From NCBI RefSeq assembly GCF_932274485.2, contig NC_065887.2, forward strand, positions 10,016,001 to 10,080,000: DNA of 64,000 nucleotides, given 5' to 3'. The notes under the pieces are model-generated. The model ran no database searches and was not told the origin of the DNA. It worked only from the letters and a program-made list of their open reading frames with translations. Positions 37,379 to 47,768 of the stretch are shown in pieces; within the stretch, counting starts at the first letter, position 1, and every line of letters begins with the position of its first letter. The position numbers were made by a program, and so were the translations under genes. The DNA comes from Patella vulgata. Taxonomy: Eukaryota; Mollusca; Gastropoda; Patellidae.

Positions 37379-40300
37379 GTGTAACGTCCACTCGACACAA
37401 ACTAGGTCATTTCGGGACTAACAAATGTTTCAATTTTATTTCAATGATTTGCATGCGCGTAGGGGTCAGTGGGAGCAAACCGGGTTGAACGGGCGACCCT
37501 ACTCCTTGTTACGTACAACCGGGTAATCGAAACCACGCCAGTTGACTCAATGATACTGCGCGCACCTGCTAACCATTCGGCCATCCAACCCCCTTATTTT
37601 AAATGATCTTTTTTAGGTAATGTATATGTATTATCTACTATCATTTCGTTTGATGTGTGATGAAGAGGTTCGGAGGAAATCAAAGGCAGCAGAGAATACC
37701 TACATATTAGCTCTAGACGGTGATGTCGACTTCTATCCTTCTGCTGTTCAACTATTGGTCGATAGAATGCGCAAAAACGTTAACCTTGGTGCTGCCGCTG
37801 GTAGAATTCATCCGATAGGATCCGGTATGTTGGAGTTATACTTTCTACTTTCTCGATCTTTTCTCTGGGTCGACGCCATAATTTTATAAACACTATTTTT
37901 ATTTGGGTCGACGCCATTCAAAAACGAAAGCCTAATGCTCCGCCAATTCAATAACGATCGACACGTAACTTAGCACGTTTGTTCCTTAGACAATTGCGCA
38001 TCGATTGACGGACCTTGATTCGATGCAATGACGTCATGCTCGATTCCTGGTCCTTGTTGATAAAAACATGGACAAAGTTTCGTTTTGGTTGAATATTTTC
38101 CGCTCTGGATCGAAAATTTAAAAAACGAAATTTAGATGTATATTTAAGTAAGCGATTCGTGCACTGGCTCAGTGAGCAAGACAGTGGTTCGCTAACCAGT
38201 AGGTCTTCGGTTAGCTGCCGGGGTTGGTCGAGAATTCCCCAGGATTTTCCATCGTGGTTTACCCTTGTCAGTGGTGCCTGACAAGAACTGTGTACAGTTG
38301 TTCGAATGGGGCAAAAACCGAGGTATCGTGTACATATTGTTTTGTACGCAAACTCTTGAGAGTTGGAATTCTAAAAAAGAGTATGTCGTAGCGCCGCTGT
38401 TCCGGCAAAATTCCCCCTAGTCATTAGCCTAGTCGGTGCAGATGACTAAAACGCTAAACGCCATTTCATGACATTTTATTTCTTTGCTTGCAGGTCCACT
38501 GGTATGGTATCAGCAATTTGAATATTCAGTTAGTCATTGGCTACAGAAAGCAACTGAACATACGATTGGATGTGTCTTTTGTAGTCCAGGTTGTTTTAGT
38601 CTTTTCCGTGGATCAGCGTTGATGCGTGATGACGTCATTAAGAAATATGCCTCGGTGGCCACAGAAGCTAGACACAAAATACAGTTCGACATGGGTAAAT
38701 AGTTCTACATTAATGTTACAGATGTCTCCAAAATAAAGATGGCGGTGTGGTTTCGATCCCCTCGCGTGTACGTGACAAGGAGTGGGGTCGCCTGTCCATC
38801 TTCGTGGATTTTCCCCGGGTACTTCGGTTTCCTCTCACTGCTAGAGATCTTTATGCGCATGCGGATTATTGAAATATACTTTAACCATATGTTAGTCTCG
38901 AAATGACCTAGTTTGTATCGATTGGACATTAAACGCCATTTCTGTCTCTCTCATATAAAGATGATCTAAGTATTCGAATGATTTTTAAGACATTTCTAAA
39001 ATCCTTTGTTTGCTCTTCCATCGTGAGTCTTAACCGCGAGCGATATCACCGAGAAGACACCCGATTAGATTTTATTACATACTTCGAGAAGGTATTTGGA
39101 GAAGAAGAGCTTCCGTTCAAACACAAGAATAAATTAAACATTTTGTTTGTGAACACGACTGACAGTAGATTTTGAAAAATAAAATGAACAAATTTGACCA
39201 AAAACGTCGCAATGTTTCTATGGAAGACCAAACAGTTCTTTATTCAGTGTTCTTAATTCTTAGTTCTTTGTCAAGTGTGTAACAGCAAGAACCTCCAGCT
39301 CTTTTATCTAAATCTTTCATCTTTGTTCTATGACCTTTGTGTTTATCATTCATCTATCTAAGTTTATTTCTAATAAATACGTAGCGGTGGCTCAGTGAAT
39401 AAGGCGCTGGTTTCATAATCTTGGGGTCCCGGTTTTGTCACGTTGTCGACGTTCCCTGGAATTTTCCGGCATGTTTTCCCTTTGTCGGTGAGGCAAGACG
39501 TGGGGTTCGGGCGAAAACCGAGGTCCCGTGTACACACTGGCATTCTTCACACTTCGAGAATAGGTCTCTTCCCTAAATTGCCGCCATATCCAAAAATTAG
39601 TATACTGTTCTGTAATGTGGTTCGACTCTGTCATACGCACAAAGACTACATAAACTTTTGCAATTTTATTAAATGGAAGCAGAATAAATACCTAACAAAT
39701 TTCTCGAAGTATGCTTGGTGTTTTTGACTTAAATCGTTAATTTAGGACTTAAAATGTCGGTCAACTAGCTTAGTGTCTGTTATTAAGCGGGGCTAACTGT
39801 AGACAGAACAGCCTAAGTTTAGAATGCTCCTCAGTAAGTGAACTCGGTCTTCTCAAATCCATGTCCAGACCATCGCTTATATTTAACTTTTTAAGTAGTG
39901 GTGGATGTAGAATAAGATGTCCACACTCATATATAGCTACATGTAAATCTATTTGTTAAGGCCAGATCAATTTTTGTCAAGGTCACCGAGTTGTAAATAA
40001 GGTTAGTGCACGTGATTGTTGGCGAGATTGTAGGTTAGGGCTAGCACTGGGGCTAGATCTAGGGATAGGGTTGGTATTAGCGTTAGCCCTGATTACATCT
40101 CGTAACCTATGACGAAAAATTAAGCTGGCCTTATCATTTAGCACTAACCCTCATATATATCATTTGCTTAGCCTTCTGGAACATCTTGTACCACTTCTAT
40201 TTCAGGAGAAGACCGATGGTTGTGCACACTTCTACTTAAAGCTGGTATGCGAGTTGAGTACTGTGCTGCAGCTGATGCTTACACGTTCTGTCCAGAAACT

Positions 40301-43300
40301 TTCAACGAATTTTACAAACAACGGCGTAGATGGACGCCGTCAACCATGGCGAATATTCTGGATATTTTAAGCTCCTGGAAGGAACTTTGCCGGACAAATG
40401 ATGACATATCATGTATTTACATGTTTTACCAAGCCGCCCTTTTTGTGTCTTCTGTATTAACTCCCGGGACCATCTTTCTCCTGATACTAGGAGCATTTAA
40501 CACAGCTTACCCCGATATATCTCTTCATGTTGCCCTCATCTTCAACCTACTCCCAGTTGTTATATTCATCATCATGTGCTACACGGCTAGCGAAGATGTT
40601 CAGGTAGGTCTTATACAGATATATTCATCACCATGTGCCACACGGCTTGCGAAGATGTTCATCTAGATCTTACAAATATGAAAAGGGATTTAACTTCCAA
40701 CTTTCTGCACCGACAGGGATAATGAAGCCGCGCATACGTCATGATACAGTGTGCTATAAGGAACATTTTGCCCGTACAGCGGCAATACGGCCTACTTTTT
40801 TTTCGAATTACAATTGCCAAGGATTCTTGTCAGGCCCTCCGTCCTGCATCCATAATAATGGGAAACCACGTTTGGGTCTACAGAGATTTTTGTTTAGTTG
40901 TTAAACCAGTTTGTGCGGGCTTAATGCCGTCGGTATAATTGTAAATTTTCTGAACGCCAATTGAGGGAAATGACATGACACGAAATGGGGTATAACGTCC
41001 TACTTTTTGGATCTGCCCGGGCTATTGAAGACGGTGATTGGGGTGCCCCTTGCAAAGTACAGACTTGTGGATGTTGAATCTAGAAATGGTTGAATTCCGT
41101 TCAATATTTACAAAGAGGTGATGACTTGTAAGCATCTGTGAACTTTCGGCATCCTCAAATCACGGTTATAAACAAAAGGAATAGGGTCAAAACAAGCAAG
41201 CGCCACCAAAATGTATTGCTAAAATCATCATTTGATTGTTCTCTTTTATAGATATTTTGATATCGTGAGCTTAATTTAATGTTAAATAATTAAAATTTAG
41301 CGTGGATTAATCCCTGGATTAATGATTTCAGGGGTGGTTGGGTAGGGAGTTAACGAGTGCGTGGCACAGATTCTCCGTTTTAAGGAATAGGTCACCTCGT
41401 GGGTTTTCTCCGCAAGTGTATTGTTGAAATGGGGGGGGGGGGGTGGATGGCCTAATGGTTAGCACTTGCGCGCTGAATCATAAGAACTGTCATTGAGTCC
41501 ACTGGTGCGGTTTTGATTCCCCGTTTGTACGTCGCCTGTCCAACCTCGTGGGTTTTCTCCGGGTTCTCCGGTTTACCTCCCACTGATAAAGACCCCTACG
41601 CACAAGTGAATTATTAAAATAAATTGAACCATGTTAGTGCCAAAATGACCTAGTTTGTGTTGAGTGGACGTTAAACCCCAGCCCCCCCCCCCCCATATTG
41701 TTGAAATAAAATTGAACCAAATGTTAGTCCTGAACTGGCCTAGTTTGGACGCTAAACCCCATTCATCTTCTCTCTCTCTCTTCATTTCAGATCGGCTATG
41801 CAGCAGTAATGTCAACAATATATTCACTGGTCATGATGGTGGTCATTGTTGGATTAATCAAGCAAATCGTAGAAAGTCAGTTTTGTTCAGTTACTGCTAT
41901 ATTCTTTCTCGGGGTCGTTGGAATCTTTTTCGTGTCGGCACTATTACATCCCAGAGAGTTCCTCACAGTTTTCAATGGAGTTATATATTTTCTAACCATC
42001 CCTTCGTCATCAATGCTGTTAATATGTTACACTCTCGGTAACTTGAATAACGGGGCATGGGGTACTCGTGACAATAAGCTTGTTTCTGCTGCTAACCCTG
42101 AAACGGTGAAGGTCCCGGGAGAACAAGGTAAGGGACATAACCGGTCACTTGTATCAGGGGCGGCAACTCTTTTTGACACCGTTAAGAGTAAATTTAGTTC
42201 TGATTACGTATTTTCCTGTGGTAACCTCGTCCGGTGTATTTGCTGTCCAAGCGTTGCCCTTAAAGAAGAAGACGTAAAACTGAAAGCAATACTGACTAAA
42301 TTGGAAGGACTAGAAGAACAGTTAGAAGATTTAGTGCCAAATCGAACCGGGAGCACTGAACAGGAATGGAACAAATTGCCATACGTAGCATCAGATGAAC
42401 CAATGCAAAAATTCTCTGAGAATACAGATTTATTTGTTGGAAGTCGTTGTAAGTACACTACATTCATTCACAAATATAATGACCAATCTAATTAAAATAT
42501 AGATCTATATTTCGTTTCGTTTTTTATACTTTCGATGGCCTACACTACATGTAGTAAAGACAAGTAAAATCGAAATTTTGAACTATAAAAACGAAACGAA
42601 ATTGGATCTGTGTTTTAATCAGATTGAATAATAACAAATTTTATTGCACAGTAGTGCCTGGCGGAACTTGGCTAATATTGTAAGTAAAATTCTTAAAATG
42701 ATAGAAATGACCAAAGCAGTAGTCATATATTCCAATATATTATTATTTTAGTAACCATAATTAGGAAGATAAAGTTACTTGGGGCTGCTTTATAATGGAT
42801 TCTACCTTAAGAATTTTTGTCCCGTTTCGTTACACTGTCCCTTGCCAGACCCTCTGCCCTGCACCACTGACAAGAGGACGCCACGCCGGAAAATCCCAAC
42901 GAACCTTCTCGGCCAACACATGAAGGTTCCGTGTTCGATCCCTGTGTTGGCCGCGAAGGTTCGTTGGGATTTTCCGGCGTAGCGTCCCCTTGTCAGTAGT
43001 GCAGGACGGCGGACCTGACAAGGGACAACTTATAGTCGTTCGGATGGGATGAAAAGTCGAGGTCCAGTGTACACATTGTCATGCACGTAAAAGATCCCTT
43101 GGCAGTTGGAATTTGATATAAAAGTATGGCATATGCCCGTCTTCGTTTGCCCAATCAGGACGTTAAAATTCATTTCATTTCATTTTAAGTACTCCATTTA
43201 GAGGAGAATTGAAACACGTCTTTTTAGAGTTTATTTTCTATTTGACAGTAAACCCCGTATATGAAGATGAACAAACAAGGCCGAGCAAACGTAGTTGGAA

Positions 43301-44045
43301 TGAAGACCCTGATCTTGGGACAACAAAGGATTTCAACAACGAGGAGACACAATTTTGGAAGGAACTGATAACAACGTATCTGACACCGATTGAGTTAACT
43401 GAAGAACAGGCAAAAGAAGCTGCAGTGGAGATGACTGGCTTGAGGGATAAAGTCTGCTTATTTTTTTATCTCTCCAATGCTCTCTTTGTTACAATTATCT
43501 ATATTTTAGAAAGTGTCTCCAGGGATAGTCCCGGACTTAGCATCCAATTGCCATGTGACAAAGGAAGAATCGGTCAGAAGATTGAACCAATATCGATAGC
43601 ATTTACTTTAATCTTTGGGATTCTTTTGGTTACTCAGTTCATTGCTATGATGTTCCATCGGTTCTCCACGTTGCTACACATAGCTGCCACGACTCAGATC
43701 CGATGTAGAAAAACGGAACAGGAAGTTGAATTCCTTAGAATGGCCGCCATAAAGCGGTGTAACGACAGATATGGTTCTATCCGATCAATTGATTCTATCC
43801 GATCAATTGATTCCATTCCAAGCGACATAACGTTTATGGGGACGAAGGCAGACACTCGTAAATTTGTAAAAAGGTTAACCAGGAGACAGAGGGATGAGGC
43901 ACGTAGAAAAACAAACAGGTAATAACATTTTAAAGATTTAAAGAGACAGCGCCGGTCAATAAAACAGATACTTAAACACAGACGCGAGATCAATGGAAAC
44001 TCGTGTAAGCTTGTACCTTAAAGATGCGTTATATAAGATTACAAG

Positions 44046-44105
<60 letters not shown>

Positions 44106-45268
44106 GGGGGAGAGGGAGAGAGAGAGAGAGAGAGACGTACACTCGACATGAACTAGGTCATTAGGACCCGGAGAAAACCCACGCGGTTAGAGGGGCGACG
44201 CTACAACCAGGGGAATTGAAAACACGCCAGTTGACTCAATGACAGAACCTATGATATGCAACACGTATGCGCTAACCAGTCGGCCATCAAACCCGCCTGA
44301 CAGTTTTCGCTATGATAGTTTAAAAATAGACTATAAAATGATTGTTTGAAGAATAGCGTAGTCTGGATTATCATTGTCACCGTTCTTACGATAATAGCGT
44401 CTCGATTATCCATTACTAAATTAAATTATTAAATGGCGAGCGTGTTTCAATCCATTAAACATCACGACCATTCGATGAACTAGAGACTTGATTATGGGCT
44501 TGGCATGTGAATAAATATCTCATTAATAATTCATATAGCATTTAACGCCAAAATAAAGAGCTGCAATAGTCAGATCTAGCTCTAACATAATGCATCTTTA
44601 AGGGGAGGTAAATTGGTCTAACACGTACCCTCGGGATTCGTCTCCTTACTAAACACCCTACGAGCTACAGAATTATTGAAATAAAACTGTATGTGGATTG
44701 GTGAAATGAAATGAAATGGGGTTTAACGTCCTACTGTTCTGCTCTGACTGGGCTAATGAAGACGGGCTTACGCCATAATGTGTGCTATGAGGGAAATTTT
44801 GCCCGGATAGCGGCACTACGGCCTACTCTTATATCGAATTCCAATTGTCAAGGGATATTTTACGTACACGACAATGTGTACCATCGGAACGACTAGACAG
44901 CTGTCCTTGTCAGGCCCTCTCCATGTTTTCTGGTGTGGTGTATCGAATTTATCATGGAACGAAATTCATAGCTGAGATGACGATCCCTTTGTTACTTTTA
45001 GTGCCATTTGTTTAAAAGCCCATAAAAAGAAAGAAATTAATTTGCGAACTTTCACTTTAATCTGGGTAACATAAAAAAACGCCCTAAATTTCTACGAAAA
45101 AAAATTACATCGAAAATTGCAGCGGTTTGTCTGCAAAGTAAATAGAAAGGGCGATAAAAGCCAAAGCAATAAATATCTTTCTATAAATAGCTACGGCATA
45201 CCCCTTTTTCTGGGTAAATATACTTTCAGGACCTCTTGAATGTCGATTTAAATACCGAAGCGAATTAA

Positions 45269-45312
<44 letters not shown>

Positions 45313-46323
45313 GGTTTAACGTCCACTCGACACAAACTAGGTCATTTCGGGACTAACATATGGTTTAATTTTTTATTTCAATAATTCGCTTGCGCGTGGG
45401 GCTCTTTAGCAGTGGGAGGAAACTGGGGGACCCGGAGAAAACCCACGAGGATGGACAGGCGACCCTACTCCTTGTCACATACAACCGGGGAATCGAAACC
45501 ACGCCAGTTGACTCAATGAAAGGCCTTATGATACAGCGCATTGCCAACCATTCGGCCAGCCAACCCCCCCGAATTAAATCGAATCTTTTATACCAAATAA
45601 ATCGATTTTAAATCTTAGTACCTATGATGTTTTTGTTTTTGTAGAGTGTTTGACATTTATAGACGAAATATATCAAGTTTCCAAAAGAACCTAGTATCCT
45701 TGGACGTCGAAAACAAAAATTATGACAAATTAGAGAAGGAAGCGAAGAGGCGTTTTGGCGTGATGCCCACAAAGTATGTGAAAACCATCGTCGACATGGC
45801 GAAAGACGACGACTTCAAGACGCGGCTGAGCGAACGTACCAAATCTTTAAACGCCTGGCAAAAAGTCAGGAAAAATATCGTTCACGACAGACGACCAGAA
45901 CCTAAGTTAAGTTCTGTGGTGGAACAGGTCATAGCAAAAACTCGAGCAGATTCTATGATGCCTGAAGACAATAGGCAGGGATCCGCTTATGTCAGTGGTT
46001 CACCGTTAACGAGAAAAAGGCCCGTAGTCACTTTCGGTGAAACGTATGGGGAGAGGAAGGACGCAATAGCTCGTTCGTCTTGGGAATCAGCAAGATCTTC
46101 CAGTCAACATCCAGCACCTAGAACTAACGCGGACAGGTCATCGTTATGGTCAAAGGTGGCGTCAACGGTTGTGCCAACGTCTGATATGAACCGGTCGTTA
46201 CTAGTAAATGCAGATATTGTCAACGATGGTGCTACCAACCCGGTCTTCCATCTGGAAGACGAAGGTGTTACCCTTGACGACGAGTATTACGACAGCCATG
46301 GGAACGCAATGACTACATTCTAA
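20597..46323 (+). CDS. CHS: Chitin synthase B (CHS-B), complete
   Basis: Second chitin synthase, same strand, 2.6 kb after CHS-A. Coding exons: 20597-20814, 24533-25016, 27623-28581, 31487-31586, 32248-32420, 33570-33649, 34786-34891, 36163-36316, 37617-37824, 38494-38694, 40206-40603, 41791-42448, 43249-43918, 45645-46323. They sum to 5088 nt, a 1695-residue protein, with all phases agreeing. Start: first ATG after an in-frame TGA at 20504-20506; exon 1 encodes a short acidic head (72 aa) and no myosin domain. Residues roughly: membrane cluster 100-550; CATLW 625-629; DGDVD 792-796; EDRW 896-899; QRRRW 933-937; five membrane segments 955-1110; WGTRD 1117-1121; coiled coil (LKAILTKLEGLEEQLEDL) about 1190; two membrane segments 1315-1410; charged tail to 1695. 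An outer loop in exon 2 holds a repeat rich in N-glycosylation sites. Exon 13 has a short SIRSID repeat. The exact N-terminus is the least certain part. Confidence 0.95.
20985..21250 (-). mobile_element. Possible third SINE-like repeat
   Basis: On the minus strand it ends GAGGCGTTAAACTCC, like the tails of SINE-1 and SINE-2, and contains GGCTGTCTAGTCGTCCGGG-type SINE-1 body words. The head is not recognisable. Confidence 0.4.
21326..21500 (+). mobile_element. SINE-2, core deleted
   Basis: Intact head (TGGCCGAATGGTTAGCACG, GGTTTCGAATCCCC), then a jump from CAACCTCGTGG to a TC tail. Confidence 0.8.
22108..22455 (-). mobile_element. SINE-1, near full length
   Basis: GAAATGAAATGAAATGGGG at the left (tail), tRNA-like head at the right. 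In the first CHS-B intron. Confidence 0.85.
23104..23850. mobile_element. Nonautonomous element with a MADF-like coding fragment
   Basis: Ends are inverted: AAGGTCCGTTCATACTACAT at the left and its complement at 23825-23850, with TA at both flanks. Inside, a short frame begins MDKTEEIIIFVEGNPILF and continues with NYKDTTK, which looks like the start of a MADF (Myb/SANT-like) domain as used by PIF/Harbinger partner proteins. A second MDKTEEI start lies on the minus strand near 23527. No transposase is visible. Confidence 0.55.
23967..24251 (-). mobile_element. SINE-2
   Basis: GA-rich tail first, core in the middle; the head is cut at GTGCTAACCCCC. Target duplication CTTTATAAATAGCG (23953-23966, 24252-24265). 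Confidence 0.9.
25366..25898 (-). mobile_element. MITE-A copy 4 (interrupted by MITE-B)
   Basis: Inverted ends CAATCTGATTAAAACATAG and, at the right, TTTTAATCAAATGG. It sits inside the hAT-like element and is itself split by MITE-B at 25449-25824. Confidence 0.88.
25449..25824 (-). mobile_element. MITE-B copy 1
   Basis: 376 bp. Ends CACACTGATCAGCAG and (other strand) CAATCTGTTTCACAG. Perfect 9-bp target duplication GCACTAGAT (25440-25448 and 25825-25833) made of MITE-A sequence. Confidence 0.92.
26345..26578 (+). mobile_element. SINE-2, 5' truncated
   Basis: Starts at the B-box region (GGTTTCGATTCCCC), diverged core, C run plus TC tail. Confidence 0.8.
28997..29330. mobile_element. MITE-C-like diverged copy
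   Basis: Begins TTAAAGATGCATTATGTAAG, has an internal part like the other MITE-C copies (GAACTATTATAG, TCGATTGTC) and ends CTTGCATAAGGCAACTTTAA. Confidence 0.5.
29757..30055 (+). mobile_element. MITE-C copy, 3' truncated
   Basis: Left end TTAAAGGGACATTATGGGAA and interior (GTTCTCACTATAATAG) present. The right end is absent; the next copy starts at once. Confidence 0.65.
30056..30545 (+). mobile_element. MITE-C copy with duplicated 3' end
   Basis: Full copy from TTAAAGATACATTATTGG to CATAATGTATGTTTAA. Its last about 77 bp (GTCTAATTAATAATTTAG onward) occur twice in tandem, 30388-30452 and 30458-30545 approximately. Confidence 0.7.
30641..30979 (+). mobile_element. MITE-A copy 5
   Basis: Full-length copy in a CHS-B intron, with both CAATCTGATT ends. 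I see no clear target duplication. Confidence 0.88.
31026..31252. mobile_element. 227-bp fold-back element at a TTAA site
   Basis: Flanked by TTAA (31022-31025, 31253-31256). The left half is a near-perfect hairpin (TTTAATGGTCGAGA..., about 45-bp arms, 31031-31134); a second hairpin (GTACCATTATTTGAAATAAT...) lies at about 31197-31221. The same host repeat occurs uninterrupted at 47088-47109, giving an empty site. Confidence 0.8.
31596..31830 (-). mobile_element. SINE-1, truncated
   Basis: Tail-proximal half and part of the body. It starts ten bases after CHS-B exon 4 ends and is followed by a minisatellite. Confidence 0.75.
31845..32035. repeat. 27-bp minisatellite (CACAACCCGCCGTACGTGCT)
   Basis: About seven units after a truncated SINE-1. 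The flank (TTTTCACCGGGTTTCGTGCG) is repeated in inverse order near 29530-29560. Confidence 0.88.
32462..32762 (-). mobile_element. SINE-1, diverged
   Basis: CTGGGCTAATGGAGG, GAATTCCAG, and a head ending in CACTGAACCACCGCGACACC (minus-strand A box). Confidence 0.72.
34358..34732 (+). mobile_element. MITE-A copy 6
   Basis: 375 bp, perfect 9-bp duplication ACAAAGAAA (34349-34357 and 34733-34741). It ends about 50 bp before the CHS-B exon at 34786. Confidence 0.92.
35313..35722 (+). mobile_element. SINE-1 with inverted 3' half
   Basis: 35313-35490 is the head half in + direction, 35491-35678 is the 3' half in - direction, followed by a normal ATTTC repeat tail in + direction. Confidence 0.75.
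35801..36100 (+). mobile_element. SINE-2, full length
   Basis: G run, head, core and TC tail. Target duplication ATCGTGAT or slightly longer (35793-35800, 36101-36108). It ends about 60 bp before CHS-B exon 8. Confidence 0.9.
36413..36786 (-). mobile_element. SINE-1, full length
   Basis: Tail GAAATG repeats to tRNA-like head (TTAGCCACGTGATCCCC on +). Perfect 15-bp duplication CCATTACCTTTTAGA (36398-36412, 36787-36801). Confidence 0.93.
36853..37212. repeat. 45-bp minisatellite, about 8 units
   Basis: Unit includes TTCCTTCACAGTTATTACTG and GACGAAAGGAATATACACCA. Units are almost identical. It lies in the CHS-B intron between exons 8 and 9. A long open frame across it is only a by-product of a unit length divisible by three. 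Confidence 0.95.
37316..37593 (-). mobile_element. SINE-2
   Basis: Very long GA tail (about 37320-37375), core with a small deletion, head at the right. It ends about 25 bp before CHS-B exon 9. Confidence 0.88.
38162..38470 (+). mobile_element. SINE-1
   Basis: Head GGCTCAGTGAGCAAGACAG, diverged body, ending CGCTAAACGCCATTTCATG, 24 bp before CHS-B exon 10. Confidence 0.78.
38742..38954 (+). mobile_element. SINE-2, 5' truncated
   Basis: Starts at the B box region; target duplication ATAAAGATG (38733-38741, 38955-38963). Confidence 0.85.
39381..39605 (+). mobile_element. SINE-1, degraded
   Basis: Head AGCGGTGGCTCAGTGAATAA and body word CGAGGTCCCGTGTACAC. The 3' end is lost. Confidence 0.6.
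39945..40140. mobile_element. MITE-D copy
   Basis: Arms AAATCTATTTGTTAAGGCCA and GGCCTTATCATTTAG with GTCAAGGTCACCGAG inside; the interior has TTAGGGCTAGCAC-like words. Intron of CHS-B. Confidence 0.65.
40677..40880 (-). mobile_element. SINE-1, truncated
   Basis: 3' half of the element in reverse. A further tail tip lies at about 40975-41035. Confidence 0.7.
41428..41785 (+). mobile_element. Two joined SINE-2 copies running into the CHS-B exon 12 acceptor
   Basis: First copy 41428-41690 (G run, head, core, C run in place of the TC tail), then a 5'-truncated second copy from 41691 whose TC tail (about 41766-41780) merges into the TTCATTTCAG acceptor at 41790. Confidence 0.8.
42484..42626 (+). 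mobile_element. MITE-A copy 7, internally deleted
   Basis: Only 143 bp: both inverted ends are present but most of the interior is missing. It lies 36 bp after the end of CHS-B exon 12. Confidence 0.88.
42833..43190. mobile_element. Head-to-head pair of SINE-1 pieces
   Basis: 42833-42918 is a minus-direction fragment and about 42919-43190 a plus-direction 5'-truncated copy. Their first about 90 bp are mutual complements, so the site can fold. Confidence 0.75.
44020..44604 (+). mobile_element. MITE-C copy interrupted by SINE-2
   Basis: Left end TTAAAGATGCGTTATATAAG, right end CATAATGCATCTTTAA. A minus-strand SINE-2 (about 44048-44298) splits it. Located in the last CHS-B intron. Confidence 0.65.
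44704..44925 (-). mobile_element. SINE-1, 5' truncated
   Basis: GAAATGAAATGAAATGGGG tail and 3' half of the body. Confidence 0.8.
45274..45569 (-). mobile_element. SINE-2, full length
   Basis: GA tail to head. Perfect 13-bp duplication CGAATTAAATCGA (45261-45273, 45570-45582). It ends about 75 bp before CHS-B exon 14. Confidence 0.92.
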
Positions 46324-46830
46324 TATAACTATATATTAATTTATTTATTCACCAATACCATGCGTTGTATATAGTGTACAAATATAATGAATGGAATTTT
46401 AAAAACAGTGGACATTTATCGTAAAATTACTTCGTTAAACACAATTAAATTACCTTCTTAAGAATACAATGAAAGAATGTACTTCGCGATTCCTGTAGTC
46501 TCAATTATATCATTTAAATTGTAAAGCTTTTAACAGTTCCTATAAGTGACCATACTTTTTTACACCCAGAATGCATGGAGGTGTATACTGCCATCATCCA
46601 CCCACGCATGACGGTATGTCTGTTAAAAATTCTTGTTAAAGGACTTATAAATCGCCAGATTGTCTGAGATTTATTTGTTTTAGACGTGTCATTTATATGT
46701 TTGTTCCACTGTTAACCTGATATCATTGATTTACAAACTTAGGCCTTATACTAATAAATATATTTGTCATCAAATCACACACGTGATCAAGATTCTAACC
46801 TTGTGTTTATTATGTATAGAAAGTGGTTAG

Positions 46831-47017
46831 AGAGAGTGAAATTGTGTTTTACGTGCACTCAACACAAACTAGGTTATATCGTGACTAACATATGGTTCAC
46901 TGTTTTTTTTTTATTGTTTCATTAATTCGGTTGTACGTAGGGGGTCTTTGGCAATGGAAGGAAACCGGGGGACCCGGAGAAAACCCACGAGGTTGAACGG
47001 GCGACCCTACTCCTCAG
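46831..47017 (-). mobile_element. SINE-2, 5' truncated
   Basis: Tail and core, stopping at GCGACCCTACTCCT. Confidence 0.75.
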
Positions 47018-47269
47018 GCAAGTCTCTTAGGAAGCGGACGTAAAACGAACACCAGAAGCACTTGTCTGCGATATCAATTCGGTGGAAGCGGACGTTAAAT
47101 AAAGCTATTCAAACACTAGCCTATTTAACCTACAGACGTGCTATTTCTAATAAAGATGGATATCACCCACATTAAACAAATAATCCCATAAGGCCCGTGT
47201 TATAATCGATTGGTAGTCTCGATCTAGTCCTTTTGTCCAAATATTGAAAAATGTGACCGAAAATTATAT

Positions 47270-47768
47270 AATATTTATTTTTCTTTGTTGCTAAATTTAA
47301 AAAAAAATAATTATGCTAATTATGATAAGTATATTTTAGTTATTTTTCTATGTTGCTAAAGTATAAAAAATTAGCATGCTCATTATGTTAAATATTATGC
47401 ATTTTTGTATGTTACTAAATTATAAAAAATAAGCATGCTCATTTTCATAAATATTATGCCTTTTTGTTTGTTACTAGATTATACAATAATAAGTAAGATC
47501 ATTATCATAGTATGCCTTTTTGTATATTACTAAATTATAAAATAATAAGCATGCGAATTATCACAATGTTCCTTTTTGTATGTTACTAAATTATAAAATA
47601 ATAAGCATGCACGTTATCATAATGTTCCTTTTTGTATGTTACTAAATTATAAAATAATAAGCATGCACGTTATCATAATGTTCCTTTTTGTATGTTACTA
47701 ATTTATAAAATAATAAGCATGCACGTTATCATAATGTGCCTTTTTGTATGTTACTAATTGATACATAT
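47270..47768. repeat. AT-rich minisatellite, unit about 56-60 bp
   Basis: Repeats of CTTTTTGTATGTTACTAAAT and AATAATAAGCATGCACGTTA, about eight units; the rightmost are nearly identical. Intergenic, 3' of CHS-B. Confidence 0.9.
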
